Below are positions 17,579 to 25,430 of a stretch of DNA of 37,420 bases, piece by piece. Origin of the DNA: Nocardioides sp. (lineage in GTDB: Bacteria > Actinomycetota > Actinomycetes > Propionibacteriales > Nocardioidaceae); assembly GCA_026786275.1 (NCBI GenBank), contig JAJAYJ010000072.1, positions 1 to 37,420 on the forward strand. The letters run 5' to 3'. A program made the position numbers and the translations under genes. The notes under the pieces were generated by a model that was not told the origin of the DNA, did not search any database, and worked only from the letters and a program-made list of their open reading frames with translations. Each line of letters opens with the position of its first letter. Positions within the stretch are counted from its first letter, which is position 1.

Positions 17579-18484
17579 TCAGGAGGGCCGAGCTGCTCGG
17601 TGCGGCAGGACGTCGCGCCAGGAGTGCTGAGGGGCGTAGCCGAGGAGCTCGCGGGCTTTGTCGATGCAGTAGAACGTCTCGTCGTGCCCCATCTCGCGAC
17701 GCACCTCCACCCCGTCGTAGAAACGCTCCCGGATCTCCTGGGTCGACGCAGCCACGGACATGTCGGCGTTGGCGACATTGAAGACCTCATAGCCCAGCCC
17801 GTCGGTCTCCAGACAGCGTTGCGTGATCTGAGCGAGGTCACGGGTATCGATGTAGGCGAAGACGTTGCGGCGCCGCAACGACGGGTCGTCGAGGAAGGCC
17901 GGGAACAGCTCGGCGTACTCGTGCGGTTCGATGACGTTGTTGATCCGCAGGCCGTAGATGTCGGCGCCGGTGCGGGCCTGGAAGGAACGCGCGGTCACCT
18001 CACCCGCGACCTTCGACATGGCGTAGGCGTCCTCCGGGACCGTCGGGTGATCTTCGTCGACCGGCACGTACTCCGGTCGCCGCTCGCCCTGGGCGAAGCA
18101 GATCCCGTACGTCGTCTCGGAGGAGGCGAACACGATCTTGCGGATGCCGAGCCGCGTCGCGGCCTCGAGCACGTGGTAAGTGCTGAGGACGTTGGTCGCG
18201 TACGTCGTGCTGTCGGGCGCGAGCAGGATCCGCGGCAGCGCGGCGAAGTGCACCACGGCGTCGTACGCGGGCTGCTGCGCCAGCTCGAGCTCGGCCATCG
18301 TGGCGAGACCGGCCAGCGCGGAGTACGTCTCGCCCGCGTCGGTCAGGTCCACCCGCAGATCGGCCACCCCCGGGTGGTCCAGCGGGACGAGATCGGCGTT
18401 GGTGACGTGGTGGCCCTGGTCGGCGAGGTACGGCGCGACGTGCCTGCCGGCCTTGCCGCTGCCCCCGGTGAAGAAGATGCGCAT
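17579..18484 (-). CDS. NAD(P)-dependent epimerase/dehydratase (extended SDR)
   Basis: MRIFFTGGSGKAGRHVAPYLADQGH; YAMSK catalytic motif; GLRINNVIEP. Confidence 0.9.
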   Translation of the reverse strand: MRIFFTGGSGKAGRHVAPYLADQGHHVTNADLVPLDHPGVADLRVDLTDAGETYSALAGLATMAELELAQQPAYDAVVHFAALPRILLAPDSTTYATNVLSTYHVLEAATRLGIRKIVFASSETTYGICFAQGERRPEYVPVDEDHPTVPEDAYAMSKVAGEVTARSFQARTGADIYGLRINNVIEPHEYAELFPAFLDDPSLRRRNVFAYIDTRDLAQITQRCLETDGLGYEVFNVANADMSVAASTQEIRERFYDGVEVRREMGHDETFYCIDKARELLGYAPQHSWRDVLPHRAARPS

Positions 18485-18696
18485 GGCTGCCCCAACCACC
18501 TGGACCGTGCATTGCTTCCTCGTGCCGGCTCAGTCTGCTCCCCGACCGCCCCGGTCAGACGAGTAGCTCTCCACCATCACCCTCCGGCGGCAAGACGGTG
18601 CGGTCCGCTGGCACAGGAAACGCGGTGGTGGGTCTCAGGCTCCACGTGTCACCTCATGGAACGGAGGCGGGGCACCTGACGACGGACCAACCCGAC

Positions 18697-20436
18697 CTAC
18701 GCGCGGATGGCGTGCCGCAGTCGACGACTGATCAGCTCGACGGCGACGCTGACGGCGAACGAGGCGAGCAGCAGGGTGGTGACGACGGGGAACCGGAAGA
18801 AGTTGAGGTTGTCAGCCAGCAGTCGCCCCAGACCGGCGGCGCCGACGATGCCGACGACAGCGGTCTCGCGCACGCAGATCTCGAACCGGTAGAGCGTGTA
18901 GGTCACCAACTGCTGCGCCGATGCCGGTACGACGGCCGCGACCGTCGCCAGCGCGCCCGGCACTCCCGTGCGCACGAGGGCGTCCCGCGGCGCCGGGCTG
19001 ACCGACTCCCACGACTCGGCGACCAGGCGCCCCAGAACCCCACCGGTGTAGATCCCGAGCGCCAGCGCGCCGGGGAGGACTCCGGGGAAGAGTGCGAGCA
19101 ACGCGATCACCGCCCACACGGTCGGCGGCACCGAACGCAGGACCAGCAGCACCACGCGGGCGATGGCCCAGACGACCCACCGCACCGCTCGGGCGCCGAG
19201 GGGTGCTGGCGGTCCGCCGCTCCGCCGCGCCGCCACCGCCCACGGGGAGACGACCACCGTGATCAGCACCGCGATGCTCATCGCGAGCACCGCCATCGCC
19301 AGGGTGTCCAGCACCCCACCGGTCACGACCTGCCAGCCCGCGCTCGGCAGCGCAGGTGGCACCAGGTCCTCGAGGAGCCCGACGGTCAGCATCCGGGTGC
19401 GCTCGCTGGTGAGGCCGGACAACGAGACGCCCGACGCGATCCACGCGACGACCAGTCCGGGCACGACCGCGACCGCCGACCAGCGCGCCCACCGGGAGTG
19501 GGACCGTCGCGGGACCGAGGTGGTGCCCCCGGCCGACCACTCCGCGCAGCTCGCCACCGCCATGTCGGTGCGCAGCCGACCGCTCCAGGCGTCGACCAGC
19601 GCCGACAGCACGATCACCGCCGCGATGAGGGTCCAGACCTCGTCCCAGTTGCGCGAGCTGAGGCTGACCACCAGTTCCTGGCCGAGCCCGCCGACGCCGA
19701 CGGCGCCGAGCAGCACCGTCGAGCGCACCGCGCACTCGAAGCGGTAGAACGAGTAGGAGAGCATCAGCGGTCCCGCTGGGGGCAGCAGGGCGAAGACCAC
19801 CGCGGGCACGGCCGGCGCTCCCGCGTCACGCAGCGACCGCAGCGCTCGCGTCGGCAACGCGTCGAAGGTGTCCCCGAAGACCTGGGCGGTCTGCGCCCCG
19901 AACGGCAGCGCGATCGCGATGACCGCGACCAGGGGGTCGAGTCCGAGCACGCTGACGAGCAGCAGCGCCCAGACGAGCTCGTGCACGGACCTGATCGCGA
20001 CCAGGACGCCGCGCAGCAGGCCTCGTACGAGGCGCACCGGCAGGGGGGGTCGGCGCGACCAGGCGACGTCGCTGAGCACCAGCCCGCCCAGCAACCCGAT
20101 GACGAGTGCCCCGGCGGTGCCGAGCGCCGCGAACGCGAGCGTGGTGCCGGTTGCCTCGAGCACGACCCGGAGGAACTCGCCGTCCAGGCGCGGGCTGAGG
20201 GCCTTGGCCAGCAGATCCCCGATCAGTGGCACTCCGCCGGCGTTGACGACGTCGCTGTCCCCGGGAAGGGCACGCCGCAGGGCCCACAGGATCGGGAGCA
20301 GGATGATCAGCGCCCCGGCGACCCGGCGCAGCAGCACCTGACGTGCGCTCACCCGACCCGGTGGCCGCCGGTCGCCTGCGACGTCGGGGGCAGGGTCACG
20401 AGGCGGTCGGGAGCGGACGTCCAGCAGGTCGGTCAT
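18697..20436 (-). CDS. PhnE-type ABC transporter permease, two permease modules fused in one polypeptide
   Basis: 579 aa; two copies of the module (RSVHELVWALLLVSVLGLDPLVAVIAIALPFGA...YSFYRFECAVRSTVLLGAVGVGGLG and RSVPPTVWAVIALLALFPGVLPGALALGIYTGG...YTLYRFEICVRETAVVGIVGAAGLG). Confidence 0.88.
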   Translation of the reverse strand: MTDLLDVRSRPPRDPAPDVAGDRRPPGRVSARQVLLRRVAGALIILLPILWALRRALPGDSDVVNAGGVPLIGDLLAKALSPRLDGEFLRVVLEATGTTLAFAALGTAGALVIGLLGGLVLSDVAWSRRPPLPVRLVRGLLRGVLVAIRSVHELVWALLLVSVLGLDPLVAVIAIALPFGAQTAQVFGDTFDALPTRALRSLRDAGAPAVPAVVFALLPPAGPLMLSYSFYRFECAVRSTVLLGAVGVGGLGQELVVSLSSRNWDEVWTLIAAVIVLSALVDAWSGRLRTDMAVASCAEWSAGGTTSVPRRSHSRWARWSAVAVVPGLVVAWIASGVSLSGLTSERTRMLTVGLLEDLVPPALPSAGWQVVTGGVLDTLAMAVLAMSIAVLITVVVSPWAVAARRSGGPPAPLGARAVRWVVWAIARVVLLVLRSVPPTVWAVIALLALFPGVLPGALALGIYTGGVLGRLVAESWESVSPAPRDALVRTGVPGALATVAAVVPASAQQLVTYTLYRFEICVRETAVVGIVGAAGLGRLLADNLNFFRFPVVTTLLLASFAVSVAVELISRRLRHAIRA

Positions 20437-20513
20437 CGGCGTCTCACCGGCGATCCACCCTGCTGCTGGGTCGGTGACGGGGCCGGCTGCTCATCCGGTT
20501 GCTCATCCGGGCC

Positions 20514-21320
20514 TCAGGCCCGCGCGTAGAGGTCGTCGAGCGCGGCCGGGGGGAGGTCGTCGACGACGGCATCGAAGATCAGCCGGCCCTCACGCAGCCC
20601 GATGGCCCGGGTGCAGTGCTGTCGCGCCAGGAGGGGCTGGTGCAGCGTCACGACCAGCGCGCCGTCCGGGCGCGCCACGGGGCCGGCGTCGGGGTCGGCA
20701 TCGAGTCCGGTGCCGCGGCGTACGGCCTGGCCCAGGAGCGCGAGCACCTCGGAGGCCCGGGTCGGGTCGAGGCTGGCGACGGGCTCGTCGGCCAGGACGA
20801 GCTCGGGTCGCTGGATCAGCAGCCGGGCGATCGCGACCCGTTGCCGTTCCCCGCCGGAGAGCCGTTCGGTGCGCTCGTGGACCGCCCACTCGAGCCCGAC
20901 CGCCGTGAGAGCGTCGAGGGCCCGGCGGTCAGGCCGCGGCCACGCCAGCGAGGCCAGCGCCCGCGGCGTGCCCCACTCGGCCAGGCGACCGGCGTTGACG
21001 TTGTGGAGCACTCGCACCTGCTCGACCAGGTCCAAGCCCTGCGAGATGGTGCCCACCCGTCGCTGCAGCGCTCGACGCTCACGCGTGGACAACCCGGCCG
21101 GCGCCGAGCCGAGGATCTCCAGGCTGCCCTCGGAGGGTTCGAGGGAGCCGTTGAGCAGGGCGAGCAGGGTGCTCTTACCGGCGCCGCTGGGCCCCAGGAC
21201 CGCGACGCGCTCGCCCTGCCGGATCGTCAGGTCGACGCCGGCGAGCGCAGGGGTCGCCCCGAAGCGGCGGCCCACCCCCTGCAGCCGGACGACGACCTCA
21301 CCACTGGGTGTCTGGGTCAC
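20514..21320 (-). CDS. PhnC-type ABC transporter ATP-binding protein
   Basis: LGPSGAGKSTLL Walker A; LSGGERQRVAIARLL signature; LVLADEPVASLD Walker B. Confidence 0.92.
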   Translation of the reverse strand: MTQTPSGEVVVRLQGVGRRFGATPALAGVDLTIRQGERVAVLGPSGAGKSTLLALLNGSLEPSEGSLEILGSAPAGLSTRERRALQRRVGTISQGLDLVEQVRVLHNVNAGRLAEWGTPRALASLAWPRPDRRALDALTAVGLEWAVHERTERLSGGERQRVAIARLLIQRPELVLADEPVASLDPTRASEVLALLGQAVRRGTGLDADPDAGPVARPDGALVVTLHQPLLARQHCTRAIGLREGRLIFDAVVDDLPPAALDDLYARA

Positions 21321-22303
21321 GCGAGAAGGTCCAGCTCCTCAGCGACGTCACGGATCTTGTCGTAGTTGGCGTTCTCGGTCGGGATGAACGAGGCGGCCCC
21401 GAAGAGCTCCAGGATGGCTGCGTCCTCGGGCAGGGCCGGGTCGAGGCCGAAGAGCAGGTCCTTGATCGAGTCCAGCGTGCCGTCGCCGTACACCTCGTCG
21501 ATGTCGGGGCGGGCCAGCCAGTGGTAGTCGAAGTAGGGAGGGGTGCGGAAGAGCACCACGACCTGGGACACGTCGACCACCCCGGCCTCGACGGTGGCGT
21601 TCCAGACCTGCTCATTGACCGCACCCACCTCGAAGCTGCCGGAGGCGACGGCCTCGATGGTCGCGTCGTGGGAGCCCGAGAAGCCGGGCTCGCCCTGGAG
21701 GGCGTCGAGGGAGAGGCCGGCCTGGTCCATGAAGTACTGCGGCATCAGCCGACCCGAGGTCGAGGTCTCGCTGCCGAAGGTCAGCGACGAACCGGCGAGC
21801 TCGGTGAGCCCGGCGACGTCGTCGAACGGTGCGAGCCCGGACTCCTTGGTGGCGATGAAGAGGCTGGTGAACTCGGCGTCGATGTCGCGCTGGGCGAAGG
21901 CGACCGCGCCGTCCACCCGTTGTGCGGCCTGGACGCCGGTCAGTCCGCCCATCCAGGCGAGGTAGAGGTCGCCGACCTCGAAGCCACGGACGACGGCCGG
22001 GTACTCGGTCACCGGCGTGTAGGTCACCTCGAGCCCGGTCGCGTCGGCGAACCGGGCCGCCACGTCGCCGTACAGGCGGTTGAGGAGCTCGGGGTCCTGG
22101 TCCGGGATCGCCGAGATCGGCAACGGGTCGCTCGTCGGAGCTGAGCCACCCGTGCCGCCGCCCGTCGAGCTGTCGGTCCCGGCGGAGTCGTCGGTGCCGC
22201 ACGCGCCGAGGAGGAAGAGACCCGACGCCCCGAGGAAGAGGCCGCGTCGGCTGGTCGCGAGCCCTGGGGGCACGACGGTCGAGGAGGGAGGAGTGTGCTT
22301 CAT
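21317..22303 (-). CDS. PhnD-like substrate-binding lipoprotein, resembling 'putative selenate' ABC binding proteins
   Basis: MKHTPPSSTVVPPGLATSRRGLFLGASGLFLLGACG (RR + lipobox); SAIPDQDPELLNRLYGDVAARFADATGLEVTYTPVTEYPAVV; FGSETSTSGRLMPQYFM; TPPYFDYHWLARPDID; SFIPTENANYDKIRDVAEELDLL. Confidence 0.8.
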   Translation of the reverse strand: MKHTPPSSTVVPPGLATSRRGLFLGASGLFLLGACGTDDSAGTDSSTGGGTGGSAPTSDPLPISAIPDQDPELLNRLYGDVAARFADATGLEVTYTPVTEYPAVVRGFEVGDLYLAWMGGLTGVQAAQRVDGAVAFAQRDIDAEFTSLFIATKESGLAPFDDVAGLTELAGSSLTFGSETSTSGRLMPQYFMDQAGLSLDALQGEPGFSGSHDATIEAVASGSFEVGAVNEQVWNATVEAGVVDVSQVVVLFRTPPYFDYHWLARPDIDEVYGDGTLDSIKDLLFGLDPALPEDAAILELFGAASFIPTENANYDKIRDVAEELDLLA

Positions 22304-22346
22304 GGGCAGTGTCGCTTTCCGTGGTGCCAGCGGTGGGTCGGAGGGT

Positions 22347-23282
22347 TCAGGACGAGCTGACGAGCGGACTCTGGGGTGCGCTCGAGCGGGCCGGGGACCG
22401 CCCGACGAGGAGGGCGACCAGGGCGACCGAGAAATACACCGCCGCCGAGGTCGTGTTGCCACCGAGGATCGGGTCGGTGAACCCGAGCTGGGCGTGCAGG
22501 GAGAGCGCCGCGACCACGCCGAGGATCGCTGCGGCCCTCATCAGAGCGGGCCGCGCCATCCGGACCCCGACGAGCAGCAGCACGCCGACGACGACCAGCA
22601 CCAGCGACCCGAGGAGGTTGTAGGCGCCGAGCGAGAGCGACGGGTCGCTCGACCCGAGCAACGGACCAGTGGCGGCGAGGGGGTCGCCGACGGAGCGGAT
22701 GAGTGAGATCGCTCCCACGAGGACCGCGAGGCCACCCCAGACCTGGCCGAGCGTGCGCGCCGACGTGGTGCCGGCACGGACGCCGTCGGTGCCCAGGACC
22801 CGACCGGCGGCGGCGGAGACCAGCACCAGGTGGGCACCCACCATCAAGAAGTAGGACCAGGGCCACTCCTCGGGGGCGTACGCCACCGAGAGCCCGATCG
22901 CGAGCGACTGGGCGAGCCCCAGCAGCGCGGCCAACCGCACGTAGGTGCCGGTCAGCAGCATCACGGCCAGGGCGGTCTCGGCGATGAGCACGACCCAGCC
23001 GAACACGGGGAAGACCGGCAGGATGAGGTGCTCGCTCACCCACGCGTACGGCGCCAGCACCGGGTAGTCGACGGCGTACACGGTGTACTTGTAGAGCCCG
23101 TTGCCCGCGTCCTGACCGAAGTCGGGCGCACGCTTCCAGGACACGTTGTACAACCACATCAGGCCCAGCAGGATCCGCAGCACCGCGAAGGCGACCGACT
23201 GGGCACGGGCGTTGTCCTCGGGCGTGGGGTCGAACACCCAGCCAAGCGGGTTGCGGGCCGTCACCGGCCGTCCCTCACGCAC
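22347..23282 (-). CDS. DoxX / TQO small-subunit DoxD-like membrane protein
   Basis: Multi-TM; AVLRILLGLMWLYNVSWKRAPDFGQDAGNGLYKYTVYAVDYPVLAPYAWVSEHLILPVFPVFGWVVLIAETALAVMLLTGTYVRLAALLGLAQSLAIGLSVAYAPEEWPWSYFLMVGAHL; overlaps end of rSAM gene. Confidence 0.78.
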   Translation of the reverse strand: MREGRPVTARNPLGWVFDPTPEDNARAQSVAFAVLRILLGLMWLYNVSWKRAPDFGQDAGNGLYKYTVYAVDYPVLAPYAWVSEHLILPVFPVFGWVVLIAETALAVMLLTGTYVRLAALLGLAQSLAIGLSVAYAPEEWPWSYFLMVGAHLVLVSAAAGRVLGTDGVRAGTTSARTLGQVWGGLAVLVGAISLIRSVGDPLAATGPLLGSSDPSLSLGAYNLLGSLVLVVVGVLLLVGVRMARPALMRAAAILGVVAALSLHAQLGFTDPILGGNTTSAAVYFSVALVALLVGRSPARSSAPQSPLVSSS

Positions 23283-24387
23283 AGCGGAACACCTCTCGTC
23301 CGGCCGCCGAAGCGGCGTCCTGGACCTTCAACGTGTCGCGCACGACCCCGAAGATCTCCTCGAGGTCGAGGGGCGCGTCGGCGATCCTCATGTGCGGGTT
23401 CGTCACCGCGACCGGGTGCCACCAGGCACCGTCCGCGGTGATAACCGGCTCGGGCTCGAGGGAGTCGATCGAGACGTGGATGCCGCCGTCGGCGAAGCCC
23501 TCGGCCGCGACCGGCCGGATCACCCGGTCCTCGGCGGCGATGCCTTCAGCGTCGAGACGCTCGTGCAGCTCCCGCACTCCCTCCGGGTCCTCGTCGAAGC
23601 GAGTGGCTGCGATCTTGACCCGGAAACCCAGTGAGTTGGCCAGGGCAATCCCGTCGAGGGCACGTGTCCACGAACCGGCGCCTCGCATCTTGTCGTGGAT
23701 CTCCGGCGTCGCAGAGTCGAGGCTGACCTGCATGACCACGTCGCGGTCGATCGACTCCAGGAGCTCACGGCGGCGGCCACGCCCGAAGATCATCGCGTTG
23801 GTGAGGATCGTGCGCTCGAGACCGGCGGCGGCATCGACGATCTCCCCGAGCTGTGGGTGCATGAAGGGCTCGCCGCCGGTGAGGAGCAGCTCCTTGCCGC
23901 CCTGCTCGCGGAACTCGGCGAACAGAGGCCGCATCACGTCGGGATCGAGGCGACGGGCATCGGCCTTCGGCGAGGACTCTGCGCAGCAGTACAGGCAGGC
24001 GAGGTTGCAGTCGAAGTTGGTGTAGGCCCACAGGCGGTGACCGACCGGCGTTCGGTCGCCGATGCTGAAGACCGTCCCGGCATCGGGTTGGGCGTCGTCC
24101 ACGGCCCTGGCCCCGTCCTTGCGGACCGAGAACCACCACGGGCCGGCCGTGGTCTCTGCCAGGTGGTCTGCGACCTCGTGTCCGACCAGCTCGGCCCAGA
24201 CCGGCAGGTCGGTGACGACACTGGCCTCGGCACTGCGGATCGCGAGCACGTCTCCCGCCTCGAGGCGGCGCATGGCGCGGGTGATGAGGAGCAGCAGACC
24301 GCTGCCGCAGTCCATGTCGCCCCCGTCGATCAGCTTGGCGACATCGCCGAGCGGGGTGCTGGTCGGTAACGTAGTTGTCTGGGACAC
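23275..24387 (-). CDS. Radical SAM protein with N-terminal TusA-like domain
   Basis: N-term DCGSGLLLLITRAMRRLEAGDVLAIRSAEASVVTDLPVWAELVGHEVADHLAE (TusA/SirA-like); FDCNLACLYCC (CxxxCxxC), LLTGGEPFMHPQL; GTG start. Confidence 0.85.
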   Translation of the reverse strand: MSQTTTLPTSTPLGDVAKLIDGGDMDCGSGLLLLITRAMRRLEAGDVLAIRSAEASVVTDLPVWAELVGHEVADHLAETTAGPWWFSVRKDGARAVDDAQPDAGTVFSIGDRTPVGHRLWAYTNFDCNLACLYCCAESSPKADARRLDPDVMRPLFAEFREQGGKELLLTGGEPFMHPQLGEIVDAAAGLERTILTNAMIFGRGRRRELLESIDRDVVMQVSLDSATPEIHDKMRGAGSWTRALDGIALANSLGFRVKIAATRFDEDPEGVRELHERLDAEGIAAEDRVIRPVAAEGFADGGIHVSIDSLEPEPVITADGAWWHPVAVTNPHMRIADAPLDLEEIFGVVRDTLKVQDAASAAGREVFRCA

Positions 24388-24432
24388 ACAGCAAACCTAC
24401 GGGAACTGCCGATACCGGGGGGCGAACACTCA

Positions 24433-24446
24433 TCACGAAGTCGTGA
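24433..24446. promoter_or_regulatory. Candidate operator TCACGA-AG-TCGTGA between divergent rSAM and methyltransferase genes
   Basis: Perfect 6-bp arms, 2-nt spacer, in the ~108-bp divergent intergenic region. Confidence 0.4.
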
Positions 24447-24496
24447 CGGGATGCCGCCGGCTGCGCCCCCGCCTGGCTGCGGGCTATCGTCACACG

Positions 24497-25144
24497 ATGG
24501 TCGACGCCGAGCTGTACCGCCCTGAAGACGCCGCCGCTCGGTCGGACTACTGGGAGAACGTCCACGACGGCAAGGACGTCGACGGGGTCTCGTGGTGGCA
24601 GTCGGTGCCGGAGCTGTCGCTGGGGTTGGTCGACGAGACGGGCCTGGGGATCGACAGCGCCGTGATCGACGTGGGCGCCGGCTGGTCCACCCTCGTCGAC
24701 CACCTCGTCGAGCGTGGCTACACCGACCTCACGGCGATCGACCTGTCGGTGACCGCGCTCACCACGGTGCGCGAGCGCGTGGGAGAGATCCCCGGACGGC
24801 TCGATCTCGATGTCGCCGATGTCCTCGACTTCCGGCCGCCCCGCACGTTCGCCTTGTGGCACGACCGGGCGGTCTTCCACTTCCTCACCGAGCAGGACGA
24901 GCGCGACGACTACCGGCTCTCGCTCGCACACTGCCTGGAGCCCGGCGGCTTCGTGGTGATCGCCACCTTCGGTCCCGACGGCCCGCTGACCTGCAGCGGG
25001 CTGCCGATCGTGCGCTACACCCATGAGGAGCTCGCCGCCGAGTTCCCCGACTACCGACTGCTCTCGACCAGCGGCGAGGACCACGTCACGCCCTGGGGCA
25101 CGCGCCAGCAGTTCACCGCGATCCTGCTGCAGCACGAGGCCTGA
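24497..25144 (+). CDS. Class I SAM-dependent methyltransferase
   Basis: MVDAELYRPEDAAARSDYWENVHDGKDVDGVSWWQSVPELSLGLVDETGLGIDSAVIDVGAGWSTLVDHLVERGYTDLTAIDLS...WHDRAVFHFLTEQDERDDYRLSL (within longer ORF 24062..25144). Confidence 0.88.
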   Translation: MVDAELYRPEDAAARSDYWENVHDGKDVDGVSWWQSVPELSLGLVDETGLGIDSAVIDVGAGWSTLVDHLVERGYTDLTAIDLSVTALTTVRERVGEIPGRLDLDVADVLDFRPPRTFALWHDRAVFHFLTEQDERDDYRLSLAHCLEPGGFVVIATFGPDGPLTCSGLPIVRYTHEELAAEFPDYRLLSTSGEDHVTPWGTRQQFTAILLQHEA

Positions 25145-25300
25145 TCACCGCGAGCCGCCCGACCTGGCTCAACGGCTGGCTGTCCTCGCCTAGGGCCACG
25201 CGCACCTCTACGGTGTATGCCGACCGACCGATTTCTCGAGGTCGACGGCACGTGGGCATATCGGCCCGACCCCGTTTCCGCTGGTGAGGGCCCGTGTGCC

Positions 25301-25336
25301 GGAGCCGCCTGCCGGAATCGAACCGACGACTTTCTC
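25301..25336 (-). repeat. Duplicated 3' end of tRNA-Thr (candidate att site)
   Basis: ggagccgcctgccggaatcgaaccgacgactttctc matches 28931-28966 at 34/36 positions, same orientation. Confidence 0.8.
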
Positions 25337-25430
25337 TATGCGAAGCCGATCTCGGACAGGACCGTTACGCGTGGCTAGCCAGCCATACACCGGACACCAA
25401 TCCTGGGACCGAACTCCGTGAGGCAAGTAT

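Noticed and set aside
18598-20529. Long plus-strand ORF (643 aa) opposite the PhnE permease
   Set aside because: Antisense shadow of a high-GC gene; translation is low-complexity Arg/Gly/His/Asp-rich, with no recognisable domain.
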